Origin: Oopsacas minuta | Taxonomy: Eukaryota; Porifera; Hexactinellida; Lyssacinosida; Leucopsacidae | Length of the DNA: 31,022 nucleotides | NCBI GenBank assembly: GCA_024704765.1 | Contig: JAKMXF010000082.1 | Location: 1-31,022, forward strand | Reading direction: 5' to 3' | In this document: one piece after another, positions 19,594-30,629 of the stretch | Layout of the letters: each line of letters starts with the position of its first letter | Position numbering within the stretch: position 1 is the stretch's first letter | Position numbers and translations under genes: made by a program | Notes under the pieces: generated by a model | The model's database searches: none | Seen by the model: the letters and a program-made list of their open reading frames with translations, nothing else | What the model was told of the DNA's origin: nothing

Positions 19594-19977
19594 TACGTAC
19601 GTACCTTCATGATAAATCAGGTTAGAATGAGTATACTTGTTAGAAACTAATGGAGGGGATGAATTGTTTAGAGTTGAATTATAATCAAAGTTAGTTTCAA
19701 TTTGATTTTTAGAGAAGTAAGGATCTTCAAATGGTTGTAAGTTATCAATAGGTTCTTGAGTATGCAGTATATGTTCTTCTAACAATGAAAAACTATTGGT
19801 TGGTTGGTATTTTCGAGAGGATTGAGAGAACAAATTCTCGTTGCTGTAAATTCCATCTGTAATCTGTAAATTCTCATTCACAGAGAATAAATTTCCCTTA
19901 CCTCCAATAGTTTTAGAACTATTTTGATACTCCCCAGGGGGCAAGTAGGTAGGTAGCATTGTGAGGTAAGACTCCTA
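19588..19977 (-). CDS. Possible terminal exon of a tyrosine-motif cytoplasmic tail
   Basis: The frame follows an acceptor-like ACTTAG on the minus strand; an in-frame TAG lies exactly at that acceptor, as expected at an exon edge. It encodes ESYLTMLPTYLPPGEYQNSS, then GIYSNENL, FDYNSTL and NLIYHEGTYVQ. Repeated Tyr motifs (YxN for Grb2-type SH2, YxxP, YxxL) are typical of receptor or adaptor tails. No kinase or TM exon was found upstream on this strand, so the parent gene is unidentified or lost. The final codons CAG-TAG are the reverse of a pogo-like transposon terminus (19588-19593), so the stop codon is transposon-derived and the native C-terminus may be cut off. Confidence 0.4.
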
Positions 19978-20409
19978 AGTAATTATTAACTAGGTAAAGA
20001 GGGTAAAGTATACATGAAACCAGTTGTTACAAATAAGAGATAAAAATTAGCGCTTCCAATTACACTCAGATTCCGAAAAATATTTTGCTTGGCATGAACT
20101 ATGTACATAGTTGGAGCCTACGTATCCGGGACTGTCCGTAACCAGGGGTGTAGTACAGGGGGAGCGGCGTTCCCTTACTTACTTGCAAAGAGATACTGCG
20201 TTTCGATATTTTGACGGGTACAGCCAAGAAAGTTTTGGTCCAGACCAAGGTACCAATATTGCAAGCCTGAGAAATTTGTCGTTCCGAAAATCAGTGATTT
20301 CTTTTGAACGGAGATACCTATTCTTTTACCGGCATATTTGCCAACCTGAATGAAGGAAAAAAAGCAGGCGAGACATCGTGGAACATAGCATATTTGCATT
20401 AGGCTATAC
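19978..20409. other. Noncoding stretch
   Basis: No gene was recognised. CAGGGGTGTAGTACAGGGGG near 20142 resembles a hAT-type terminus, but no partner end was found. Confidence 0.4.
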
Positions 20410-20962
20410 CAGTGATTCTCAACGGGGTCTACTTAGCCCCCTTGGGAGGAATTTCAAGTCCATGTGGAAGAATTTTGGCCAGGGGAGGAAATGGGGAGGA
20501 TTATGTTTAAGGAATATCCACCAGGCTCTTGGGTCACTGACTACTCAAAATCGGTTCACCTAGTCAAATTAATTTCGACTTGACCTTATTCAGAACTTGG
20601 ACAAATATGTATATTATCTAACTAAATATTATTGATCAAACACATCCAAACAAAAGAAGTATTCTGAATATAATAATACTGGTTCGATGACATTATTCAC
20701 TGTTCAGTTTGTTGATATCAAATATCATATTTTACGCATTATAAGTTATATATTTTGGATAGTTATATGTAGTTCTATTCAAAATGGCAAAACGAAATTT
20801 TCCATTGTTTGTTTGGTAGACTAACTGAAAAATTAATCATTACTATTACAAAAATTAAGGTATAATGATGATTCAAAGAAAGGGAGCCGGAGGCTATGGA
20901 AGAACTTGGGGGTTGCTAAGGGAGGAATGCGATGTCGGACGTTGAGAAACACTGGGCTATAC
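20402..20962. mobile_element. Non-autonomous hAT element with 8-bp target duplication
   Basis: The element is 20410-20954 (545 bp). It begins CAGTGATTCTCAACGGGG and ends as the reverse complement of CAGTGTTTCTCAACGTCC, a Charlie-like hAT terminus. It is flanked by identical 8-mers, GGCTATAC at 20402-20409 and GGCTATAC at 20955-20962, exactly the duplication length of hAT transposases. No transposase coding was seen, so it is a MITE-like deletion derivative. Confidence 0.85.
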
Positions 20963-21467
20963 AATAAAAAAGCGGGACAATTAAGGTTTAGTCTTGGCTG
21001 GACATTAGCCTTATTGGCAGTCCACACATATCCAGGCCGAGAAATCGGGATGTCCTGCCAACCAACGGAACAGTTGGCAAGTATGGTAACGTTTGAACGA
21101 CTTCATATACAGGATGCAATTTAGTCGCAAGCAAAATATTCAATGCAATGTTGCACTGTATATTTAGTGTTGCAGACAGGATAATAATAACCAGCGAATT
21201 ACCTGCAGGAAAATACACTGAATAGCAAACAAATGAAAATGAAAGTGTAGAGTTACAAGCGTGTGTAACCTAAATATCAGTACGCGCATTCAAATGGTAG
21301 TTGTAATGTATAAATTAATAGAAATTGACTATAGAAAGTAATACAATTTTTCCCATAGGATTTGGCTTAGGAAGTAAATCAATTTTCATCCGATTCTGGA
21401 GTTCTTTAGCTCTATCAGCTTCTCCCAACGAGTTCTTGAACGGTGCATACAGGGATTTTTCACCACA
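20963..21467. other. Noncoding stretch next to the second Gypsy fragment
   Basis: It contains a small palindrome (TGCCAACCAACGGAACAGTTGGCA region, 7-bp stem, near 21056). The 3' LTR of the second Gypsy element would lie here, but no LTR pair could be defined. Confidence 0.35.
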
Positions 21468-22155
21468 TTAAAAAAGTTTGGGGTGTAAGATTCTGCAATC
21501 GTACCCGGTGTAGCGTGAAAGCCGTTTCTTTTCTCGGAATGGATAACGTCTCTCCTTCGTTCCTATATCGCTTGTTGTTAGCCCGTTTTCATTGGTAAAT
21601 ATATCCGGTAAGACCTCTTTAGGGGGAGTCTCAATGCTTTCATGTTGTTCACACCCTTCGCTGTAGCCATCCAACTCAGACGACTCTCCCCCATTTATAT
21701 CCTGACATTTCTCATCTCCTGCAGAAGCATCTTGAGCGCATGTTTTATGACGTGTATCTGGTACCGCAGTTGGGGCTGCCTTGGTGAGAACAGGTTCTGC
21801 ACCGTCGTACTTCTAACAGTGGTCGATGCGGATCCATTTGTCTTGGGAATTTAGGCGTAGCTTTACATCCCGTCTTTTCCTATATATAACTGCAAAAGGT
21901 CCATCGAATCTCGGGGCTAATGAATCTTGAATGAGGTTCTTCATCAACATCACTTAGTCCCCTGGCTTGATCATGAGGTGTACCTGGTTCTGTTCTTAGT
22001 ACGAACCCTCTCAAAGTTCTTCTTGATGTCTGCTCTCATAACCTCTTGTAGTTCTTCTTGTTTCATTTTAAGACCTTTCAGGTATTCCTGTTAACAAAGA
22101 GGCCCAGAGTCTCTTCCGAGTCTTCTGTCTAGTTTCAAACAACGGATTACTTGTT

Positions 22156-22494
22156 TCACCCTTCTGATGTTGCGATCGGCCCGTCGGTTTCCGGATGGCA
22201 TGGGTTAGTTCTCTTTTTCTCTACGCCTAGGAGGCGACAAAACTTTCCTCCGTCTATGCTAGTCCCTTGGGCGGTTAGTATCCGAACGGGTACTCCATGT
22301 CCTCTATAGATCCATCCTTGTTCGATGCCGCTCACTAAACTTGCTGCTTCTTGGTTTCTCAACGGTTGCAGTCCTACATATCGACTAAATAAATCGACTA
22401 TGAGGAAGAAATAACGGTAGCCCCCTTCTGTCCATGGTAGAGTGTCTACATCTATTCCCACAGTGTAACCTGGAGGCCTACTACCGATAGTCAT
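22156..22494 (-). pseudogene. Gypsy integrase core with lost catalytic residues
   Basis: The frame reads GIDVDTLPWTEGGYRYFFLI, VDLFSRYVGLQPL, then GHGVPVRILTAQGTSIDGGK and NPCHPETDGPIATSEG. In the DDE family the second catalytic Asp lies in a TDQG/SDQG context, where this copy has TAQG. The Glu expected after HPETDGQ is also lost. The core is therefore inactive by sequence. A palindrome at 22526-22583 replaces the zinc-binding part just upstream. Confidence 0.75.
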
Positions 22495-22525
22495 TTCTTC
22501 TTGAGGTTTTTTCCCCGAGGTTCGA

Positions 22526-22583
22526 AAGTTTTCCGCGTTGACAGACTAGTCATCCACGACTAGTCTGTCAAAGCGGAAAACTT
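22526..22583. repeat. 26-bp-arm palindrome inside the Gypsy fragment
   Basis: Arms 22526-22551 and 22558-22583 (AAGTTTTCCGC / GCGGAAAACTT ends, GACAGACTAGTC inner part) pair with a single mismatch around the 6-base loop ATCCAC. It lies between the pre-integrase segment and the integrase core, where the zinc-binding region should be. Confidence 0.8.
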
Positions 22584-22913
22584 ACCCTAGGCCTTCAGTC
22601 AAAAATGATGTTGCGAGTGTACGGATTCTATTCCCTGTGACGTAACTGTTTAGGAACTACAATTCGTTCTTCGAAGATCAGGATCCCGTTTGAAACCTTC
22701 AAATGTTTGTCTCTCCGAGCTTTCCTCTTTTGAATTATGCGGGGAGGAGCCGAATAGCCGAATACAATTGATAATTAGCTACGTACAGTCAGGGGACAAA
22801 AGTATTCGAACACACAAATATATTGTCATAAATTGTATACTCCTTCCCGCTCCAATATATTGTGTAGTCTATATTCGTAGCTGCTATCTAGTAATTTACA
22901 TGGAATAACATAT

Positions 22914-22914
22914 N
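22914..22914. other. Single-N contig join
   Basis: It separates Gypsy-flanking sequence from the block carrying the ARL6IP1-like and HFM1 genes. There is no continuity of any feature across it. Confidence 0.55.
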
Positions 22915-24479
22915 GATCCTATTTTATGAATTTATCATGTCTATTCGCATTATCCACAACAATATTATCATCATGGTAAGAGAAACTACACATGATAATG
23001 ATTACCTAATCATATTCATTTACTTGTTAGAAATAATCATCATTAATATGAGGATATCTATTTTCTGCCAATTAATTTTCAAGTTTCAATTATACCAATC
23101 TGGTGTCCACCAATCTGTGAGATTTGGTATCTCTATATCAAACGTATAGTTAAGGAGCAAAAAACCGTAAATTATTGCAGTTCGAGCAGCTAGAATCCAT
23201 AAGATTCTTGGATAACCCGTGATAGTTGATAGCTGGCATCTCTGCAGTGATAGAATTTCTTGGCCATTACAGTAGTGCTAGTAAATATAAGTTTGAGGGG
23301 TAATTGGGTAGATACCACAGACAACAGTCAATTTATATAGCTTACGCCTTACGGAATTTACTTGTACAAGAAATAAAAATCGAAAATTTAGAAAATTGAA
23401 ATTCGACAAATGATTACATACAGCCCTCGCCGTTCGCGATGTATTCCCTCGATTATTCGCGGTTTTGTTCCGAGTTATGTTATTTTGGTAGAACATTTTG
23501 CAATTTATATATTTTGATTTATTACTAAGGCGAAAATGTATTTTCTCCTAAGTTGAATAATTCATTATTCATTTGGTTAATAATGAATAATTCTTTTTGA
23601 ATTAATAACCTTTTGGCCCCAATTTTAATTCATAAATTGGATTTGTATTAGTCGAGTTGATAAATATGAATTCTCTATATTACGAACAGTTTCTCTAGTC
23701 CCTTAGTGGTTCAGAATTCGCGACACTGACATATATTATTCAGTATCATTATGAATTGTATAAACCCATTAATTAATCAACTCTTCAAAGATAATTATTC
23801 ATTATTCTTGACGATTTTTCAATGAATTAGTCAACTTAGATTTTCTCGATAAAAGGCCCACTTACATTGGTCATTTTATCTAATTCAACATATCTAGTGT
23901 TTTTGTGGTATTATAGTCACGCGAAAACAGAAACTTCAATTGTTAAATATAAGCAAGTTTTCCCCTCTGATGCTCACACAAGTAACATTTTAACTCAGTA
24001 TATACAATTAACTTCATAATTATTTCGTAATTATACATTCCGATCATATTTAGTATCACTAATTGTTTGTCATTTTCAAATTTTAGAAACGTAACCCCAC
24101 TATTCTCATTGAACTAACGTCTTGCAATTCGCGAAAATTCTCAGGAACGTAACCCCTGAGAATGACGAGGGCTGCCTGTAGCCATATGAATCACATTCAT
24201 GAAGCAAAAAGTCTCACAGTATTTATAAAAGATTAATACTCAATTGATGGCCTTTGGAAGAAAAGTCACATTTTCTCTGCCTCTCACAAAGTAATTATAT
24301 TTCGTACTAAGTCTGTTGAAATTCGAATGCTTTATAACGTTTGCAGCATAAGTATTTCTCAAGAATTCTAGCAAAACAATAATTACTATTATACTATATC
24401 TCAATTATTAAATAGGAAGTTCTGACCAATTAACACAATCCAAACATCACAACATACATGCAAACTTTAATAAAATAAT
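22915..24479. other. AT-rich intergenic region with one transposon
   Basis: No gene was recognised. It is very AT-rich, with many ATTATTCATTATT-type runs. A pogo/Tigger-like element occupies 23417-24178. Confidence 0.55.
23415..24180. mobile_element. Pogo/Tigger-like non-autonomous element, 762 bp
   Basis: The left end is TA-CATACAGCCCTCGCCGTTC. The right end read inward is TA-CAGGCAGCCCTCGTCATTC, matching at 15 of 19 bases, with TA target duplication at 23415-23416 and 24179-24180. Just inside the left end, CCCTCGCCGTTCGCG is followed by CCCTCGATTATTCGCGG, a tandem pair of likely transposase-binding sites. No transposase frame is present. Confidence 0.6.
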
Positions 24480-25229
24480 TTAATTATCTTCAGTTTTGAG
24501 ATCACTCGGCATTAGGAAGTATATCAGGGATAGGATGTTAAGTCCAATCATAAGATTTGCTAGTCCGTAACCGCGGAACAGAATAGCCAGAGCAAGTATT
24601 ACTAGATTACAGACAATTACTTGAAGCTGGAATTGTAGTTGAAACATTTTCAGAGACTTATAGGCATCACGTAGGACTGAACTCGGTTCGATTTGTTGGT
24701 TACGACAGAGCCTGATAAAACCAGGAATTAGCATCACGACAACTGACAATATTCCTAGCAGCAACCAAGCTGATACAGAGCTGGTTAGCTCTGATAAGAT
24801 AATCAAGGTTATCAAGACCATTGAGTAGAATTTGAAAGGATTTACAATTCTTACTGAATAAAAGAAATCAACAGTATGCTCTGCCAGTATATTTAAGGAT
24901 GTTAATTCTCGTGACACTACTTCTGCAAAGTATTTATCTTCTGTATCCGAGCGTGGAGATAGTGCATTCACCCATCCGTGCTTCTTCAATGCGAAATCTA
25001 CTCCAGTAGCAACTATAATTGCTATACCGCATATACTGATGACAGAGAGATCGTATACATAAAGGGTTAGGAACAATATCGTGACTAGGCCAATCAGGGC
25101 CGCTCCGAACGCTTCTGATTTCGGTTCAAACGTTAGAGATTTCCACATTTTTACTAGTACTCGTCTGTGTGGGTATAAGACAGATGCTAACATCCCCTGT
25201 CGGGTCTGGAAGTCAGTGTCTTGTGACAT
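24480..25229 (-). CDS. ARL6IP1: ARL6IP1-like ER membrane-shaping protein
   Basis: This is a single-exon frame of 249 residues from ATG at 25229. ARL6IP1 is a reticulon-homology protein that inserts hydrophobic hairpins into the ER membrane and bends it. The similarity seen is the leader VLVKMWKSLTFEP, a first hairpin (AALIGLVTILFLTLYVYDLSV, then ISICGIAIIV), a soluble helix (NILAEHTVDFFYSVRIVNPF) and a second hairpin ending LLLGILSVVVMLIPGF. The last corresponds to the LLLLPGL segment of animal ARL6IP1. Known vertebrate proteins are ~203 residues; this one continues with ~75 residues including two more hydrophobic stretches (QVIVCNLVILALAILF and GLNILSLIYFLMP). The upstream gene, HFM1, is on the same strand ~700 bp away. 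Other reticulon-fold proteins (FAM134-like) are an alternative assignment. Confidence 0.65.
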   Translation of the reverse strand: MSQDTDFQTRQGMLASVLYPHRRVLVKMWKSLTFEPKSEAFGAALIGLVTILFLTLYVYDLSVISICGIAIIVATGVDFALKKHGWVNALSPRSDTEDKYFAEVVSRELTSLNILAEHTVDFFYSVRIVNPFKFYSMVLITLIILSELTSSVSAWLLLGILSVVVMLIPGFIRLCRNQQIEPSSVLRDAYKSLKMFQLQFQLQVIVCNLVILALAILFRGYGLANLMIGLNILSLIYFLMPSDLKTEDN

Positions 25230-25921
25230 TTAATTGCAATAAATAAGCTAAAGCATATTAATCATTACTATCAAATAGTTAGCCTCTGATACATAAATGG
25301 GTAAAGATTGAACAATTATTAGCTATACGAACGTATGTCAAATACTGTTCACGTAATAATACTATTAATAAGGTATACGAAAGGTCATACATATCATGTA
25401 CACACATAACTGCCAACAGTTCAGGGATATCGTCCAGACGTCCAAAGATCCGACCTTACTTGTCCAGTCAATTGATTATTAAAATATTTGATAGTAGGTA
25501 TTGAAAACACTGGAAGAGAAAACCATTTTCGGACCAGGGATTTAAGCAAAAGTCCGAGAGAATTTGTGCTCATTTCAGGGATCCGTGTCACAAGGGTGGC
25601 AGGGATGTCAAGGTCATGACTATAGTTATCAATTGTATTATTTATCTTAGCCTACTCCAACACAAGGACAACTAGTGACATGACTCAAATTTCCAATATG
25701 GGCGAAGGAAGCAGGGCAAATGGGATGCCTATGAGATCAATAATGGGACGTACGTACATATTTGAGTACCTAGACGTATATGGCAATATATATCGAATAA
25801 TTTATACATACTGATATCCAAGAAGTGTGACATAATATAGTACTATATATACAGTTTACGAATAGCTTATAATTATAGCATATGATATATTCGATGTGAT
25901 TACCTGTATACCACTTCATAG
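25230..25921. other. Spacer between HFM1 and the ARL6IP1-like gene
   Basis: It would hold the HFM1 3' UTR and the promoter of the ARL6IP1-like gene, both on the minus strand. No further gene or clear repeat was seen. Confidence 0.5.
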
Positions 25922-28900
25922 TTAGAAGAAATCGATAAAGTCATCTTGTTCAAAGTTTGGACAAACAGAATCTAGTTCCATTTTGGTGAGGAAAAAGCTT
26001 GGCTTAGATTCATTAAATTTAGCAGGAATTATACTTTGTTTTATTGGAATGTTCGTTAAGTTATTGGGTTGCTTCTCGTTTTGAAAAGTATTTTCTATTT
26101 CAATCAATTTCTTCCTTTTACATCGATAGAAATCGTCTTCATTTTCATCTGATAAAGAATTATTTGTACGCGAATTTAACTTGGAATAATCAGCTGATCT
26201 CTGAATTGGCTCCACAATACAAGTAGGAATATGTTTAGACTTGTGTAACTGTTCAATATCTTCCGTTGAATCACAAAAAGGTTTGGGTATATTTCTTGGC
26301 GGTATGGGAGTGCCATTTAAGTCACCTTCAATATCAAAATCCTCTGGGAAAAAATCGAAATAGTTTTCATTATCTAATTCAGCATTATTCTCCAAAAATT
26401 TCGGACTAGGTAATTCATATATAGTGTTATCTGTGTGGGATTTGTACTGAGTAGGTTGGTAGGCGAATTCCTGCAGAGCGCCTGCACTCTGTTTCAACCT
26501 CATACTAAATCCAGTAGCGGGGAGTAAATCCTGTTTGTTATTTACTTCTTCCATAAATGTATTCATCCTACTACTCCTACTGTTTCTATAAGGATAGGAA
26601 TCTTCTCTCTTTGCTTTATTGCTATCTCTACATACATTCGTAATATCATTCTTACAGCATGTGTGTCCGCACAGCTGTTTATCATAACATCTGTGACTAC
26701 ATGCATTCTCCTTTGAATATAAATTCTGTTTTGTTGGAGAATCTGTATAGTACGACTGGCCTAGATCAAAGTTTTGTGACGCACCTACTTTTATTGTTGA
26801 TGCATTTTGTTGTTGTTGTTGTTGCTGTTGATTAGGTACTCTTATAGGAAGCAGGAATTTAGGTGTAAATATTCGGTTAATATCTAATCCAACAAATTTT
26901 AAAGATTTCAAATGAATTTTAAGAGATATTTTGTGATCATTTTGAAATGGAACTTTTATAAAATATGAAACATTCTTTTCAGGTTTTTGCATCACAAACG
27001 AATCAGTAATTCTATACTTAGCAAATATTCTACTATCAGCTGGGTCTCCTATGATTAGTAAACAGCTGTGAGGTGAATGAGACTTTTTGTTTGTGTTTAC
27101 TAAATCTAAACTGTTATTCAGACGTAGTACAATATCAATCATAGCAAATTCTCTATTAGGAGGTAGTCTCTGTGAAATATCAAGTGAATAGTTGGGCAGA
27201 GAAGATACAGAATTGATTACATGTGTTCCAAATGGTGGATGTCTGTTAGTAATCAATTCTAGCTGTCTAGGATTAGTCTCAGATATTTTATTGAAAGTTG
27301 TGAGTCCAGCTTGAACGAGGCAATTAGAAATAGTAGGACCAACCTTCTCAAGCTGTTTAGACACGAAATGTGAATCTAACCATAATTTAGCGTTAATACA
27401 CTGATGTAAGCAAGCAGAATGGTGAATTGCAGAGAAATCCTCTCGTAACAATTGTATTTCTAACAAACACCTAGACACTCTATAAGCATTACGAAATATC
27501 CTCTGTACATCTTGGGTTAGTGTAAAGTCCTGGAAAGGAATACAGCCTAGTGTAGCTTGTATCAAACAGTTAACCTTCATGGCCGTCGTCTTAATCTTAC
27601 CTTTCATTGGATGACGTATTGTAGTTCTCTGTTTATCTCTGTTTAAACTATTTAACACTTTCTTCTCACTGATACGTAATTTTACGTCATAAAATTCTTG
27701 TAATTCTGAAATATCTAAAAGTGTATCGCCTAGATTTTGCGTGCGTAGGTTGAGTGAGATTAGTTTTTTCATTGTAGGGAATGATAAACAGAACCTGGCC
27801 ATCAATCTACCAAGGGGGGTAGGTGTGATAAACCGCGAGTTTGGATTCAATTTTATCAGTTCAGCTTCATTTAATAACTGCAAATCTTTCAAACACATTT
27901 CTTGTAATTTCTTATCCAAATAATCTTCACTTACGAGAGTATTATCCTCTCCTAGGTAATGAGATGGGTTTCTTCTAACACGAACATATAGAAATGTACT
28001 TTTAATCCATTTTAGAGCTACAATAACTTCTTCAATAGTCCCTAATACTACTTCAGCATTAAGATGCTCTATCAGATTTTGGTGTAGATAGCTCTCTACT
28101 GTTTGCAAGCCAGATAGAAATGTCTCATATTTGCTACACGTCTCATTACGCGTCATGATGACAGCTGTAGCATGTGTGTCGAACTGGGGTCTACCAGCTC
28201 TCCCTACCATCTGTAGCACTTGAGGTTCCGAGTATTCTCTATAAACATAAAATATCGATTATCCATAGTACTGTGTATGTACTACGGGTATAACATCTAA
28301 TAAGAATAGTATTCAAACTTGCCTCGGATACCACTAGTGGGTTCTAGCAATTCATACCTTGGACGGGATGGACATTAGTATTATAAGCAACGAGATTACC
28401 CACAACGCCAAATATTATATTGTGACGCATGGCGCACTCGAAGGAGTGTTTTGTAGAATTGAAACGTCAATCCAAATTTCTGAAAATGACAACTATATGA
28501 ACCAGCAAAAACTTCAATTGAAATGCAGTAATCTAAAATATATTAAGCTCACCGGCGTCGCAATGATAAGTGAGAGGGATAATTCAGCTCAAATGGCCAT
28601 ATAACTAAATTGTACAAGTAACTGTAAAAGTAGAGGGGCTAAAGCCCCCCTGTTCCAATGTCTTTGAATACATCATATCTACGTAGCACTCCCTTGACTT
28701 GGATGCGAAACGTCACGTTTGAGATACCTGATACCTCTAATTAATGGCATACACAACTAACACAATAAATCCTGTAAATATTTGGTGTGTAAATTTACCT
28801 GAAAGCTCCCTCCACATACTGTTGAGTAGACTTGATAATAACAAGATGAGCTGGTAGATTTACTCCCATAGCTAGAGTACTGGTTGAGAACAGAACAGGC

Positions 28901-30029
28901 AGACAACCTCTTACAAAAGCAGATTCAACTGTCCTTCTATCTTCTGTGTATAATCCTGCGTGATGGAAAGCTATTCCTACGCTAAATAACTCTCTTAACT
29001 TACTGTCCTTCAAGAATAGAGCCTGTTGCTCTAAACTCCTTCTAGACTCTATACTCATTCCCAGGCCATCTTTAGCAAGGACGCAGGCAGCTTGTTGAGT
29101 ACCTTTACGTGTAGAGCAGAATATAAGAGTTGGCTTACCCTCTGAGTAAGATTGTATTACAGAACGTAGTTTATAAGAAAGAGAAATATCAAATTTGAAC
29201 TCAGACATATCTCTAGAAGAGTAAGGTAACACAATACGTGTCAGAGGAACAGGTCTCTGTGACTCATCCACCCTTACTACCTTAGCCCCCTCTCCAAACC
29301 ATTCAGCTATATCTTCACAGTTCGGTATAGTAGCTGAAGCAGCTACTAGTCTAATACCCGGGTTATTAATATTAGAATTGAGTGAAGAAGAATGTATTGT
29401 CTTCATACGTGATATCACTGCTTCTATAGTAGGCCCTCTGTGTGGATCATTCAGTAGATGTATTTCATCAACTAAGAATAGACGGATCTGCTCAACCAGT
29501 GATCTATTGTCCTTCCATTTCCTAGTCATAGAGTCCCATTTCTCTGGGGTGGTTAGAATCAGCTGTACATCTTTCAAGATAAAGAAATCATCTGACTCAG
29601 AGTCACCTGTCAACTCCAGACAGCTGATATTGAAAGGTGACAATTTCTGGGACCAATCTTGAAATCTCTCAGAGCACAGAGCTTTTATAGGTGCCATATA
29701 CACACACTTGGTTGTAGGTGGGTGTGAGACATTCATACTCTCCTGTAACAGCCATCTTACAATAGCCAATTCAAACACGCCTGTCTTACCAGATCCTGTG
29801 GGAGCACTGATCACTAGATTAGCTTCTGAGTAGAGGAGAGGATCAAATGATAGGGATTGTACTAAGTTGAAGTATGGAAATGTGAAAATACTATTATATG
29901 GAGATACTATCTCTGATACAGGTCGGAGTTGTGTGTGTCTCTGTATGTGAGGATGTAAGGGGCTGGGATAAGAGAATGGTATTCTGTGAGTGGATATAGG
30001 AGATACTGAGTTATTGGATCCAACAGAGT
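25922..30029 (-). CDS. HFM1: HFM1/MER3 meiotic DNA helicase, C-terminal ~1180 residues (N-terminal exons not seen)
   Basis: Two long exons, 30029-28799 and 28238-25922, are joined by a GT-AG intron that splits an Arg codon (AG|A), giving 1181 residues to the TAA. HFM1/MER3 is a 3'-5' Ski2-like helicase that stabilises recombination intermediates for meiotic crossovers. Motifs in order are APTGSGKT (Walker A), MAPIKALCSERF, TTPEKWDSMTRKWK, VDEIH (DEAD-box variant), ASATIPN, FCSTRKGTQQA, HHAGLYTEDRRTVE, STLAMGVNLPAHLV and GRAGRPQFD. A winged-helix and Sec63 region follows (KVNCLIQATLGCIPFQDFTL; NRHPPFGTHV). Near the C-terminus are a Gln run, a HFM1-type Cys cluster (CSHRCYDKQLCGHTCCK) and a long low-complexity acidic tail ending DDFIDFF. 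Helicase motifs look intact. The exon starts at an acceptor (TTCTCTTAG), so upstream exons with roughly the first 200-250 residues lie beyond it, probably outside the window. Confidence 0.92.
26809..26832 (-). repeat. CAA/CAG microsatellite encoding a Gln run in HFM1
   Basis: The minus strand encodes PNQQQQQQQQNAS through a CAA-rich triplet run. It lies after the Sec63 region in poorly conserved sequence, so length variation would probably be tolerated. Confidence 0.8.
28239..28798 (-). other. HFM1 intron (560 bp)
   Basis: The donor GTAAAT and acceptor TTTATAG flank the intron. It contains an antisense 81-codon open frame (28359-28604) without recognisable domains and a small GGGGCTAAAGCCCC hairpin at 28635-28650. 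Neither suggests a nested gene. Confidence 0.75.
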
Positions 30030-30629
30030 CTAAGAGAATAAATACGTAATGAGAATAATTAAGAAAACTTCCAAGACATTAGGAATAGACGTTATCATAG
30101 CGTCATTAATTAAAATGCACTGGTGTAGTGAAATTCCATCCGAAGTACGGATTAACCCAAGCACGGTGGAAGCAAAATACAAACGTTACGGCATTTCTAT
30201 AGATACATTGTGATTTCAACAAAAGGGGTAGGGGAATTGTCTGACCACCGCCTGCTCCGCCCTGTAACCGAATGATTGAATTGGATTTAAACGGGTTGAT
30301 AGTGATTGCAATTTGTACATTTGATGTGGAACTACATATATTGGATAGAATCAATTACGTAATAGGTTCCAGGGGCGGCGCGTCATCTCAAAAAGTGGCA
30401 CCGCAAGGCCGTACCATGGATATTATAAGTGGCGTGTGTAGGTGTTAGAGCCATTATTAAATACGTAATTAGTGTCGAAAGGCCATACAACATGATGTAG
30501 TCTATTATTTAATTCAAACTTTATATGAAATTCAAGCCATTGTTGACAGGATTGATCCGATAAAGTGGTTGCCGTACCTGCCTATAAACGTCCGCTCGCC
30601 GTCCCTGCCGCCCCTGAGTTCTAACAAAG
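30030..30629. other. HFM1 intron or upstream sequence
   Basis: It follows the acceptor of the first visible HFM1 exon on the minus strand and is therefore intronic unless a short exon was missed. No exon with helicase-family similarity could be recognised. Confidence 0.45.

Larger units (their letters stand above)
21468..22720 (-). mobile_element. Second Ty3/Gypsy fragment, different family
   Basis: Minus-strand remnants run from a pre-integrase segment (GILIFEERIVVPKQLRHR, about 22690-22620) through the integrase core (22156-22494) and a PRFDGPFAVIY segment (about 21925-21880) to the pol end, RYPFREKKRLSRYTGYD (21468-21674). No RT or gag is left; the element is cut near the N at 22914. Its integrase differs clearly from that at 15646-16273, so this is a separate family. 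Confidence 0.7.

Noticed and set aside
28359-28604. Nested gene in the HFM1 intron
   Set aside because: 81 codons antisense to the host gene with no domain; expected by chance.
29378-29662. 94-codon + strand frame
   Set aside because: Antisense shadow of the HFM1 helicase exon.
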